A program made the translations under genes and the position numbers. The notes beneath the pieces were generated by a model. That model did no database searches. It was not told where the DNA came from and saw nothing but the letters and a program-made list of their open reading frames with translations. From contig NZ_WEGK01000012.1 of NCBI RefSeq assembly GCF_009604405.1, forward strand, positions 62,001 to 126,000: a stretch of 64,000 nt of DNA, read 5' to 3'. Origin of the DNA: Nocardia macrotermitis (GTDB lineage: Bacteria; Actinomycetota; Actinomycetes; Mycobacteriales; Mycobacteriaceae). Every line of letters starts with the position of its first letter. Position 1 is the stretch's first letter. Shown here piece by piece: positions 16,675 through 25,692 of this stretch.

Positions 16675-18114
16675 TCACACCGCATCCTCGTCGTAGTGCT
16701 GGTCCGCGGGCATCATCGTGTGCAGGATCGGCTCCCATGAATCCCTCTGCCGCGGAAAGCATCGCGCGAGTAGGTCGATCATGATCGCGGGCGCGGTGGA
16801 GGCGCCGGGCGATGCGCCCAGCAGGCCCGCGATCGTGCCGTCCGCGCCGGTGATCAGTTCGGTGCCGAAGGTGAGCACGCCGATCCGATGGGCGTCGGGT
16901 TTGATCAGCTGGGCGCGTTGTCCGGCGGTGATCAGGGACCAGTCGGCGGGGTCGGCCTCGGGGTAGAAGCGTTGTAGCTCAGCGAATTTGCGGGTACGGG
17001 TGGCCAGCAGCTGGCCGATCAGGTAGCGCACCAGCGCCAGATTCTGCGCTCCCGCTGCGAGCAGGACCGCGATATTACGCCACCGCAAGGTGGTGAACAG
17101 GTCGACGAGGCGGCCGTGCCGCAGCAGCCGGGTGCTGAAGGTGGCATAGGGGCCGAACAGCACCGATTCACGACCCCGCACGACTCGTTTGTCCATGTGC
17201 GGCACCGACATCGGCGGTGCGCCCAGCGACGCCTGACTGTAGACCTTCGCATCGTGCCGCCGCACCACCTCGGGATTGTCGGTCCGCAGGAACTGCGCGC
17301 CGAAGGGGAAGACCGCACAGCCGCGCACCTCGGGAATTCCGGCCCGCTGCAACAACTTCAGCGCGTATCCGCCCGCGCCGACGAAGACGAAGCGCGCGCG
17401 GACGGTGAAACGCCGCCCGTGTGCGCGGCCACGGATCCTCCACAGTCCGTCGGCGTCGCGACGCAGCCCGCGTACCTCGTGTTCCAAGCGCACCTGCCCG
17501 CCGTTACGGGTCATCACCTCGACCAATCCCGTTGTCAGAGCGCCGAAGTCGATATCGGTACCGGCCTCGTAGCGGGTCGCGGCGATCGGTTCGGAGTCCG
17601 TGCGCCCGGCCATCAGCAGCGGTGCCCACTCGGCGATCACCGCGCGATCCTCGGTGTACCGCATCGCGGCGAACGGCGGCGAGGATCGCAGTGTTTCGAA
17701 TCGACGCCGCAGATACGTCACATCGCGCTCGCCGAAGACGACGTCCATGTGCGGGGTCGGGGTGAGGAACGTCGCCGCCTCGGGGAGATCACCGCTGCTC
17801 ACCAGCGATGCCCAGAACTGCCGCGAGACCCCGAACTGCCCGGCGATCGACTCGGCCTTGGCCGGATCGTCCGGATCGGGCATGTAGTTCAGCTCGCACA
17901 GTCCCGAATGCCCGGTCCCGGCGTTGTTCCACGCGTTCGAACTCTCCGCCGCGAGTTGCCCGAGACGTTCGAACAGCGTCACCGACCACTCCGGTTGCAC
18001 CTTGGCCAGCAACGCGCCCAGGGTCGCGGACATGATGCCGCCACCGATCAGCACCGCATCCAGAACCTGTTCGGCGTCAAGGGATTTCATCTCATCGGAC
18101 TGCGTGGCTGGCAT
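16675..18114 (-). CDS. mqo: Malate:quinone oxidoreductase
   Basis: The 479-residue protein matches the Mqo family: FAD motif AVLIGGGIMSATLGALL, the conserved SSNAWNNAGTGHSGLCELNY near residue 60, and the C-terminal GxxPGASTAPAIMIDLL. Membrane-associated Mqo oxidises malate to oxaloacetate with transfer to quinone, linking the TCA cycle to the respiratory chain. An internal start at MKSLDAE would shorten it by eight residues. It is divergent from a LysR-type regulator that may control it. Confidence 0.93.
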   Translation of the reverse strand: MPATQSDEMKSLDAEQVLDAVLIGGGIMSATLGALLAKVQPEWSVTLFERLGQLAAESSNAWNNAGTGHSGLCELNYMPDPDDPAKAESIAGQFGVSRQFWASLVSSGDLPEAATFLTPTPHMDVVFGERDVTYLRRRFETLRSSPPFAAMRYTEDRAVIAEWAPLLMAGRTDSEPIAATRYEAGTDIDFGALTTGLVEVMTRNGGQVRLEHEVRGLRRDADGLWRIRGRAHGRRFTVRARFVFVGAGGYALKLLQRAGIPEVRGCAVFPFGAQFLRTDNPEVVRRHDAKVYSQASLGAPPMSVPHMDKRVVRGRESVLFGPYATFSTRLLRHGRLVDLFTTLRWRNIAVLLAAGAQNLALVRYLIGQLLATRTRKFAELQRFYPEADPADWSLITAGQRAQLIKPDAHRIGVLTFGTELITGADGTIAGLLGASPGASTAPAIMIDLLARCFPRQRDSWEPILHTMMPADQHYDEDAV

Positions 18115-18205
18115 CTCGGAACCTCTCTGCGCGGTGTCGATGCCATCGTCCCGCCGACCATATCCATCCGTCTACGGCCAAAATGTGCGGGATTATCCTT
18201 CAGAT

Positions 18206-19120
18206 ATGGATGAGTTGCTCTCGCGGGAGATCGAGGTGCTGGTGCCGCTGCTGGCGGCGTTCGACGTCACGGCAAGCCAGGGGCACATCACCCGCGCCGC
18301 GCAGTTGCTGGACGTTCCGCAATCCTCACTTAGCCGCCGGTTGAAAACGGTCGAGAAAACCCTGGGTGTGCAGTTGTTCCAGCCGGTCGGACGCGGTATC
18401 GCCCTCACCGCCGCCGGCCGGGAACTGTTCGACCGCACCCACCACCTCGTCCGCTCCCTCGACGACGCCCTGAGCGTGGTGCGCAGCAACGCCGACCCCG
18501 ACAGCGGCCTGGTGCGATTCGGATTCCCACTCACGTTGGGGCCGATCAGCATTCCCGCCCTCCTGGCCGAATTCCACACCGCCGCACCACGAATCCGCCT
18601 GCATCTTGTTCAGGCCCACGGCGAGGCGCTCGTCGAACAGATCCACACCGGCCTGCTCGATCTTGCCGTGATGATTCCCGCGCCCACCGATCTGTCCGCA
18701 ATCATGTTGGGGCATCAGCGTATTCACCTCTACGTCGCGCGTGATCATCGCCTCGCCGGACGCGACGACATCGACCCGTCGGAGTTGTCCGGGGAACACT
18801 TCATCGCCAACCCGCCCGCGTTCCACCTGCGCGGACTATTCGACTCCTGGTGCGCCGCAGCCGGATTCACCCCACACGTGGTATTCGAGATCGCCGAATT
18901 CGAAGCCATGCGCGCGCTGGTCGCCCACGGTCTGGGTATCGCACTGCTTCCCGAACCCGAAACCCCGCACCCCGACCTGCACCGCATCACCCTGCGCGAC
19001 GCGCCACGCCGCACGATCGGCCTGGTCACCGGAAACCATCGGCCCACCCCGGCTGTGGCGCGCCTGCACGAATATCTCGCCCGGCACGCACCGGCGCAGA
19101 TCGATCACCCCGGCACTTGA
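18206..19120 (+). CDS. LysR-family regulator
   Basis: The 304-residue protein has an N-terminal winged HTH (HITRAAQLLDVPQSSLSRRL, about 28-47) and a LysR substrate-binding domain from about residue 95. ATG 18206 was chosen because a TTATCC-like -10 lies seven or more bases upstream, consistent with a leaderless start, and the long upstream extension overlaps mqo antisense. Divergence from mqo suggests it regulates that gene. Confidence 0.9.
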   Translation: MDELLSREIEVLVPLLAAFDVTASQGHITRAAQLLDVPQSSLSRRLKTVEKTLGVQLFQPVGRGIALTAAGRELFDRTHHLVRSLDDALSVVRSNADPDSGLVRFGFPLTLGPISIPALLAEFHTAAPRIRLHLVQAHGEALVEQIHTGLLDLAVMIPAPTDLSAIMLGHQRIHLYVARDHRLAGRDDIDPSELSGEHFIANPPAFHLRGLFDSWCAAAGFTPHVVFEIAEFEAMRALVAHGLGIALLPEPETPHPDLHRITLRDAPRRTIGLVTGNHRPTPAVARLHEYLARHAPAQIDHPGT

Positions 19121-19168
19121 GCTAGACCGCAACGCGTTTCGTGCGGCGAACCGTCGGTAGCGGCCGGG

Positions 19169-19402
19169 TAGTACTTGCGCGGAAAACAACGATCCGTAAA
19201 GGGCACGTTGGTCGACGGCCGCGGACCTGGCTCTCACCGGCCGAGGCCGGTCGCAGCCGACGGGCGTCCCACTTGGCCGCACTGCGGGAAATCGCTGCCC
19301 AAAATATGCCCAACGCTGAGGTTTGCACCTGAACGAGTGGCCGCGGCGGCCGTCACCGACCGCCACGTGGTGCTCACTATGTTGTTTTCCGCGCGAGTAC
19401 TA
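19169..19402. mobile_element. 234-bp element with 22-bp terminal inverted repeats (MITE-like)
   Basis: TAGTACTTGCGCGGAAAACA plus AC (19169-19190) is repeated inverted at 19381-19402 with one mismatch in 22. The interior holds no convincing gene. One end cuts a small minus-strand gene and supplies its stop codon. This looks like a short non-autonomous element or the remnant of an insertion sequence. No target duplication is obvious. Confidence 0.5.
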
Positions 19403-19489
19403 GTGGGACCATTCCTGTTCGCCGGTCGAGGGTTCGGCAAAGGCGTTCAAGCAGCTCTCGTAAACGGCCCGGACCTCGGATTCGCCCAT
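19400..19489 (-). pseudogene. 5' stub (29 codons) of a small gene truncated by the inverted-repeat element
   Basis: Directly after the VOC stop (TGA immediately followed by ATG) a frame reads MGESEVRAVYESCLNAFAEP and then hits a TAG lying within the terminal repeat at 19381-19402. Codon use and the tight junction look genuinely coding. The pattern is compatible with the first helix of a SnoaL/NTF2-like protein, but that is a guess. The remainder of the gene is not found on the other side of the element. Confidence 0.45.
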
Positions 19490-19945
19490 TCATTCGCCGG
19501 TCGGCAGCATTCTGGGCGTTCGGTTCTGCTGCAGTTTCACGCCGTCCGGCGTGACCGGTGTGTACAGGTTGATCGGCGAGCCTTCCGGGTCGCGGATGAT
19601 GACCGACCGGTTGCCCCACGGCATGGTCGTGGGCCCCTGCACGACGTCGAGCTCGTCGCCGTATTCGGCCCGCAACCGGGCGAACAGCGCCTCGACGTCC
19701 TGGACCAGGAACTCGAAGAAGGCCGTGTTGTTCGACTTGGCGCGGGGGGTGTTCTCGGTGATGAACGCGACTCGCTCGGGGGTGCTGAGCGCGAATGTCG
19801 CCGACGGGGTGACCACTTCGACGAAATCGTCCGTGAGGTACTGCGCGGTCACCCCGGTCAGGACTTCGTAGAAGTGGACGAGGTGTGGCAGGTCGTCGGT
19901 GATGAGTCTGATGGACGCGAGTTGAACTGTGTTGGTTTCGGTCAT
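19490..19945 (-). CDS. VOC-family (glyoxalase/dioxygenase-like) protein
   Basis: The 151-residue protein has paired beta-alpha-beta-beta-beta modules typical of VOC proteins (LASIRLITDDLPHLVHFYEV near the start, VIIRDPEGSPINLYTPV near the end). Candidate metal residues are present, but the function is unknown. It is divergent from the WYL-type regulator at 20009, which may control it. Confidence 0.85.
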   Translation of the reverse strand: MTETNTVQLASIRLITDDLPHLVHFYEVLTGVTAQYLTDDFVEVVTPSATFALSTPERVAFITENTPRAKSNNTAFFEFLVQDVEALFARLRAEYGDELDVVQGPTTMPWGNRSVIIRDPEGSPINLYTPVTPDGVKLQQNRTPRMLPTGE

Positions 19946-20008
19946 GGCCGCAACGCTAGCCACGATAGGGGGCAGAACTTGTCCACTATTCGAGGCAGAA
20001 TCACGGGT

Positions 20009-21022
20009 GTGGTTCAGTCGACAGCTCGCGTGCTGGCGTTGCTCGAGATTCTGCAGTCCGGCGGTGTGCACACGATTGCGGAGTTCGCGGAGCGCCTGGG
20101 CGTCGACAGGCGAACCGTGCGTCGTTACGTGGAGCACCTGCGCGCGTTGGACGTGCCGGTGGACTCCGTGCGCGGCCGGTACGGGGGTTACCGGCTGGCT
20201 CGGCATTACCGCATGCCGCCGCTGATGCTGACCGACGAGGAAGCCCTCGCGGTCATCTGGGCGCTGCTCGCAACCGGATGGTCCGGGGCCGGCCCGGTGT
20301 CGCCGACAGCCGTGCGGAACGCGACGACCAAGGTGCGACGCGTCCTGCCTGCCGCGCTCGGTCGCCGCATGGACGCCGTGATGCAGGCGGTCGATTTCGC
20401 GGGCAACAGGATCGGCACCGCGCCTGCGCACGACGGAGCGGCCAAGGTGCTGCTCGACCTCGCCGAAGCGGCCCGTGACCTGCGGCCGGTGGTGTTCGAC
20501 TACACCCCCAGGCATGGTCGCGAATCGCGCCGCGAGGTCTTTCCGCACGGCGTCGTCGCACACCGGGGACGGCTTTACCTCGCCGGCCACGATGTCGGCA
20601 AGAACGCGCCGCGAACCTTTCGCCTCGACCGCATCCGGCAGCTCCGACCGACCGACGGCACGTTCGCGGCACCCGAAGCGCACACCGCACTCGAACAGGT
20701 CATGGGTCCACTGCCACCCGACCCGTCACGCCACGAGGTGTCCGTGCTCGTCGAATCGGACGCCGAGCACGTCCGTCACTTCATCCCGGAGCTGCTCGCG
20801 GCGGTCGAACCGGTAGCCGACACCGACCGCGACGCGGGCTGGGTGCGGGTCTTCGTCCGCGCCGAACGCCTCGAATGGGTGGCGCAACGCCTGGCGGCGA
20901 TAGACCGCCCGTTCGTCGTCGAACGACCCGCCGAGCTCACCGACGTCATCCGGGACCTCGCGCAACGCCTGCTCGAATACAGCGATAGTGGACAGTCGCG
21001 CCCAGGCGGGACCTGCACCTGA
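20009..21022 (+). CDS. HTH/WYL-domain transcriptional regulator
   Basis: The 337-residue protein has an N-terminal DeoR-like winged helix (LEILQSGGVHTIAEFAERLG, then RRTVRRYVEHLRALDVPVDS with GRYGGYRL). A WYL-type ligand domain follows (FDYTPRHGRESRREVFPHGV near 165, GRLYLAGHD near 190) with a WCX C-terminal part. The GTG at 20009 starts 64 bp from the divergent VOC gene; the longer frame upstream is antisense to VOC. Probable role: regulator of the VOC operon. Confidence 0.87.
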   Translation: MVQSTARVLALLEILQSGGVHTIAEFAERLGVDRRTVRRYVEHLRALDVPVDSVRGRYGGYRLARHYRMPPLMLTDEEALAVIWALLATGWSGAGPVSPTAVRNATTKVRRVLPAALGRRMDAVMQAVDFAGNRIGTAPAHDGAAKVLLDLAEAARDLRPVVFDYTPRHGRESRREVFPHGVVAHRGRLYLAGHDVGKNAPRTFRLDRIRQLRPTDGTFAAPEAHTALEQVMGPLPPDPSRHEVSVLVESDAEHVRHFIPELLAAVEPVADTDRDAGWVRVFVRAERLEWVAQRLAAIDRPFVVERPAELTDVIRDLAQRLLEYSDSGQSRPGGTCT

Positions 21023-21049
21023 CCGGGCCGCCCTCCCGAACGAGCCGGA

Positions 21050-21605
21050 TCAAACCGTCGGTGCGGCAGTTGCGTTCTTGCGCTGGTTGGCGAGGAAACG
21101 CGCCTTCTTCTCGCGATTCCCGCACGTGTTCATCTCACACCATTTCCGGGTGCGGCTCTGGCTGGTGTCGAAGAAGGCGGCGCGGCAGGTCGGCGACGCG
21201 CACAGAGCCATCTTCCCGTCGCGCTCACCGGATACGATGCTGATCGCGTCGGCGGCGATCACCCCCAGGGCATCCTCCACCCGTGCGGCCGAACTGAGCC
21301 GCCAGTGCCGAGCACCCTCGGGTGTCAGGACCGCGGCGGCCCGACCGTCCACGCTGCGGTCGTTGATGATTCGCACAGCGGATTCGGGGAGAGCGGCGTG
21401 CATCGCGGTCGCGGTCGCGGCGGCGTGGATCGCTTCGCGCAGCTCGCGCGCGAGTTCGAGCTGAGCGGCGGTGCAGGAGTCCACGGCCAGGCCGCTCACC
21501 GTCAACCAGTCGACAAGCCGCCGCGGTGTGGGGATGCGCTCGACGGGCTCGCCCCGACGTTCGGTCAGCGTCGCGGTGAAGCTGGTGGCCAGTGGGAACA
21601 GGGCG
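21050..21605 (-). pseudogene. CGNR zinc-finger/ABATE-type regulator, 5' end missing
   Basis: The minus frame contains the ABATE-like region (SFTATLTERRGEPVERIPTP) and a C-terminal CGNR zinc finger: C-A-S-P-T-C, then a second pair ending in T-C-G-N-R with K-W-C-E-M-N before it. The family start is normally a few residues before FPLATSF, but here upstream codons are antisense to the epoxide hydrolase and no good start codon exists. Homology stops at about 21600, exactly where the opposite-strand hydrolase homology begins. The open frame runs on to 21739, so a chimeric product is conceivable. Confidence 0.6.
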
Positions 21606-22624
21606 TTCCACTCGCGGACCTCATCGATGTCGTGGACTACTGGCGCACCGAATACGACTGGCGATCCTTCGAAGACCGCCTTGCCCGAATCGGCCAGTTC
21701 CGTACGCGGATAGACGATCTGGCCATCCACTTCCTGCACCGTAGATCATCACGTGCGGACGCCACCCCGCTGATAATGACGCACGGCTGGCCCGGCAGCA
21801 TCGCCGAATTCATCGATGTGGTCGACGAACTGGCAGATCCGAAAGACGAAGGCGCACAAGCGTTCCACATCGTGATTCCGTCCCTGCCCGGCTTCGGCTA
21901 CAGCGACAAACCCGCCACCACCGGCTGGGGAACCGAAAAGATCGCAGCCGCATGGGTACAACTGATGAGCAGGCTCGGCCACGGGAAATTCCTGGCCCAC
22001 GGCGGCGACTGGGGAGGGGTGATCACCACGATCCTCGGCGGCAGATTCCCGGAACACGTCCTGGGCATCCACACGACCACCGCGCAGGCACCGCCCGGAT
22101 CGACCACCGCCGCACTGACCGTCGCCGAACGCGCCTGGACCGAGGAAACCCACGACTTCTGGCACCACCGCGCCGCCTACGCCAAACAGCAGGCGACCCG
22201 CCCACAGACCATCGGCTACGCACTCGTGGATTCCCCGGTCGGCCTCCTGGCCTGGATTCTCGACAAATTCGCCGAATGGAGCGACACCGAGAACAGTCCG
22301 TTCGAAACGATATCCAGAGACAGAATTCTCGACGACGTCACCCTCTACTGGCTGACCCGAACCGGTGCGTCGGCCGCTCGCATCTACTACGAAAGCCACA
22401 ACTCACTCGACCCCGATCTCCGCGTCGATGTCTCCGCGGCAATCACCACCTATCCCCGCGACATCGAGAAATATCCGCGTCCGTGGGCGCAACGGCGGTT
22501 CCGGCGAATCGTCCGCTGGAACACGCCGCAGACCGGCGGGCATTTCCCGTCGCTGGAGGTTCCCGAATACTTCGTCGAGGATCTGCGAGCGGGCCTCACC
22601 GCAGTGCTGTGCGCGCACCGATGA
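21593..22624 (+). pseudogene. Epoxide hydrolase (EHN-type alpha/beta hydrolase), 5' end missing
   Basis: From the codon at 21593 the frame reads W-E-Q-G-V-P-L then DYWRTEYDWR and GQFRTRIDDLAIHFLH, the typical EHN epoxide-hydrolase N-terminal domain. The nucleophile region HGGDWGGVITTILG and a late His (TGGHFPSLEVPEYF) follow. About 40 N-terminal residues usual in the family are absent, and no start codon with a ribosome-binding site exists in frame before it. The 344-codon remainder is otherwise intact. It faces the truncated CGNR gene and appears to be the other side of the same deletion. Confidence 0.7.
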
Positions 22625-22654
22625 ACCCGGCATCGCCCGAATTCCGGAGATCCG

Positions 22655-23720
22655 CTATCCGCCCGGAACCTCGACGGGCTCCCGCGAGTGTGAAGCATCT
22701 TGCGCGGCTTGGCCTTCCGCGACATCGTGCGGTGTGAACCGCATCATCAGCACGACCGCGCCCGCGACGACCGCGATGGCGGCGCAGCAGGCGAAGGCCA
22801 GCCCGTATCCACTGGCGAGGGCATGGATCTGTGGTTCGGACATGTTCGGCACCGCGGTGGTCGGTCCACCCAGCGACAGGCTGCGCGAACTCGCCACCGC
22901 CCCGACCGCAACCAATCCCACTGCGCCACCGAGGTTCTGGGCCACCTGGGCAAGGGCGCTGAGCGGACCGATCTCCATGGCGGCCGCGCCCGCGATCACC
23001 GACAGCGTCAGAGGAATGACCGCGAACCCGACACCGAATCCGACCAGGACCACCGCGCCCGCCACACCGGGAAAATAACCGGGCCGCCGCGTCGCGATGG
23101 CGGACGCGTAGAGACAGCCCACGAGAATGACCGATCCGCCGGCGATGACCAACCATCGTGGCGCGATGTGCAGGGCGAGTTTCGCGGCGATCGCCGCGGC
23201 GAGGCCGAGCCCGACCGCGAACGGCGCCACCGCCAACCCGCTGTGCAGCGGCGAATACCCCAGCACCCCTTGCAGATACAGGGATATGAACACGGCCAGG
23301 CACATCACGATCGCACCGGCCAACACGATCGCGACCAGCGCCGTGACCCGCCGGGTATCGGCGAACACGCTGAACGGCAGAATCGGGTTCGCCGCACGAT
23401 ATTCCACGATCACGAACCCGATCAGCAGCACCACCGCGGCGAGCGCGGGAACCACCACCAGCGGGCGTCCCCAGCCGCCGGTGCCCTCGTTCACCGCGAA
23501 CACCGCCGCGGTGATCCCGAGGGTGGCCAGCACCGCACCCGGTACATCCAAAGCCGAACGCGGGCCACGATATTCACGCAGACACATCCCGCACCCGAGG
23601 CAACGCCAACGCGACCACGGTCCCGTCCAACACCACCAGCAACTGCAACCCGCCGAGCACGAAGATCGGCACACCCCACACTCGAGTCTGCGCACCGGCG
23701 ACCGTCCCCGTCGAAGTCAT
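22655..23720 (-). pseudogene. DHA2-type MFS drug exporter with internal deletion and frame change
   Basis: An intact start at 23720 (MTSTGTVAGAQTRVWGVPIF) gives one transmembrane segment ending in the DHA2 signature LLVVLDGTVVALALPRV, then a stop. In another frame, from about 23580, the second half of a 14-TM exporter continues (SALDVPGAVLATLGITAAVF onward) to a normal C-terminus at 22655. Roughly 150 residues expected between these points are missing. The gene is therefore a pseudogene by internal deletion. The stop faces the convergent epoxide hydrolase gene. Confidence 0.7.
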
Positions 23721-23809
23721 GTTCAGCGACGCTACCGGCCCACCTCCGGCCGTGGCACGCCCACCTCGCCCCGCACCCACCCGCGCACAGCGGGGGATCG
23801 GCCGACCCC

Positions 23810-24361
23810 TCAACCGGCCAACAGCGACCGGATGGCGTGCGGGACAACGGTGTCGATGTAGGAACCGTGCAGGGTGCCGTCGGTCTCGAAGGTGATGAAC
23901 CCGTGCAGCGCAGCCCATATCGCGACCGCGGTCCGGTTGGCATCCTCGATCCGATACTCAGGCCCGTGCGCGCGGTTGACGACATCGACCAGCGCGGCCG
24001 CCGGGTCGCCATCGCGCGGAGCGCCGTGCGGCACGTAGGAGACGCCGCCACCGAAGATGGATGCGTACCGGTGCCGATTGGCCAACGCCCAGCGTCGGTA
24101 CTCCGCGGCGATTGCCAGTAGGTCTTCGACGGGATCGCGGGTGGCGGGCACCGCACCCAGCACCTCGCCGAGTTCCACGCAGGCCCGGGTCCGGACCGCG
24201 GCGATCAAGTTCTCTCGACTGCCGAAGAGTGTGTAGATCGAGGTCGTCGAAGCCTCGGCTCCGGTCGCGATTTCCCGCACGGACAGGCGATCGCACGGGC
24301 GGTCCCGCATCAGAAGCAGCGCGGTATCGATAAGGCGTTCGGGTGTCGCCTTCGGACTGCT
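23810..24361 (-). pseudogene. TetR-family regulator, probably lacking its native start
   Basis: The protein contains a normal TetR HTH (LSVREIATGAEASTTSIYTL) and a C-terminal domain of the WHG/TetR_C_13-like type. Homology begins at about KATPERLIDTALL. Upstream codons to the only start at 24451 are antisense to a hydrolase fragment, and no ATG/GTG with a ribosome-binding site lies near the expected start. It might still be expressed from a cryptic start, so loss of function is an inference. Confidence 0.6.
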
Positions 24362-24866
24362 CCGACTCGGCCTGCTCTCGCCTCGGGCCCACCTGGTCGG
24401 CCAGGCCGAAGCGGTCAACGCGTTCGAACCCGCAGATCTCGGCAGCGACACCGCGACCAGCTACTGCGCGAAAGACGCACACCGCATCCCCGTCGAGGAC
24501 AGCGCCGCGAACTTCTCCTTCAATCCCGCGGCCAGCCTCCAATTTCAGAACTCGATCGCGCGCTCGCCCTCGATCGCGCGGCAACTGGCCCGCTCGCGGG
24601 TCCCGGCCATGCTCGTGATCGCCGAGTGCTCGCATCAGCTGAGGCAGTGGGCCACAGCCGTTCTCGCCGCCGACCCTGCCATCACGCGCACTCAATACCT
24701 GAGCGGTGTCGGTCACCGTATCTGGAACGGCCTGGACGACAACAACGATCGTGCGGCGAGCGTCATCACGGCGTTCCTCGGCAACGAGCCCGCACCGCTG
24801 TGCGACTATCCGAGGGCGAAAGACATCCCCACGTTTCTGAGTGGGCACGAACAGTCGGCGTCATGA
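24357..24866 (+). pseudogene. C-terminal half of an alpha/beta hydrolase
   Basis: The open frame from 24357 reads GLLSPRAHLVGQAEAVNAFE and ends with a typical hydrolase C-terminus: PAMLVIAECSHQL, then the probable catalytic His in SGVGHRIWNG. The oxyanion/nucleophile half is missing, and the fragment is joined back-to-back with the truncated TetR gene. A peptidase- or lipase-like alpha/beta hydrolase is likely; the exact family is not recognised. Confidence 0.6.
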
Positions 24867-24959
24867 TGACTGAATCACTTGCACGACAACACCTTCAGAC
24901 GATCCTGCGTCGAGTCGACGCCAGTGCAGGCGGCCGACCAGCGCCGCCTCGGCCCCGGC

Positions 24960-25664
24960 TCACCACGCCACGGTGTGCCCGAGATAGTCCAGGAATTGCA
25001 GTCCGCCGTGGCCGCGCTGGGCGTCGAGGGTGGTGACCAGATTCGGGATGCTCTCGTCGATGGTCAGGCGGGCGCCGGGGCCGCCGAGTTCGGTCTGCAC
25101 CCAGCCCGGGGCCATCAGCAGCAGCGTGCGCGGGTCGTCGCGGTGGCGGGCGGCGAAGCTGCGCATCAGCTGGTTCAGGGCGGATTTGCTGGCTCGGTAG
25201 ATTTCGAAACCGCCACGTTCGTTGTTCGCGACACTGCCCTGACCCGAGGACATGATCGCCAGGGTGCCGTCCGACGGCACCAGGTCGCCGAGGGTTTCCA
25301 GCACGCGCATCGGGCTCAGCGCGTTGGTCACCATCAGGCGGGTGAACTCCTCGGTCGTAACATCCGCGGTGGTCTCCTCGGGTCCGTTGGTGACGCCCGC
25401 GTTGACGAACAGCAGATCGAAGTCGCGCTGCCTCAACCGTTTTCGCAACGCTTCGACCTGTTCGGGAACCGTGATGTCCAGTTCCTCGATCTCGAGCCGC
25501 CCATCCGCGCCGTCCAGCAGTTCGTGCAACGGTGTGCGATCCGGGCCGCGCACGGTCGCCACCACGCGCGACCCCCGGGCGAGGTACTGCGCCGCGATCG
25601 CGAGGCCCAACCCCCGCGAGGCGCCGATGAGCAGGACGGTCGAATTCGGCGAGATGTCGGTCAA
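24960..25664 (-). CDS. Short-chain dehydrogenase/reductase
   Basis: This 234-residue classical SDR has LLIGASRGLGLAIAAQYLAR (cofactor), FVNAGVTNG in place of NNAG, a serine in IMSSGQGS and Y-R-A-S-K as the catalytic Tyr-x3-Lys. It is an NAD(P)H-dependent oxidoreductase of unknown substrate. The start is TTG at 25664, preceded by GGAGG at a good distance. It lies 28 bp downstream of the frameshifted hypothetical gene. Confidence 0.88.
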   Translation of the reverse strand: MTDISPNSTVLLIGASRGLGLAIAAQYLARGSRVVATVRGPDRTPLHELLDGADGRLEIEELDITVPEQVEALRKRLRQRDFDLLFVNAGVTNGPEETTADVTTEEFTRLMVTNALSPMRVLETLGDLVPSDGTLAIMSSGQGSVANNERGGFEIYRASKSALNQLMRSFAARHRDDPRTLLLMAPGWVQTELGGPGARLTIDESIPNLVTTLDAQRGHGGLQFLDYLGHTVAW

Positions 25665-25692
25665 CGCTGCCTCCAGGGGCGGTGGGTACTGG

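Noticed and set aside
20983..20996. ATAGTGGACA downstream of the WYL regulator matching the complement of its promoter region
   Set aside because: A single 10-bp match within coding sequence is not enough to claim a regulatory pair.
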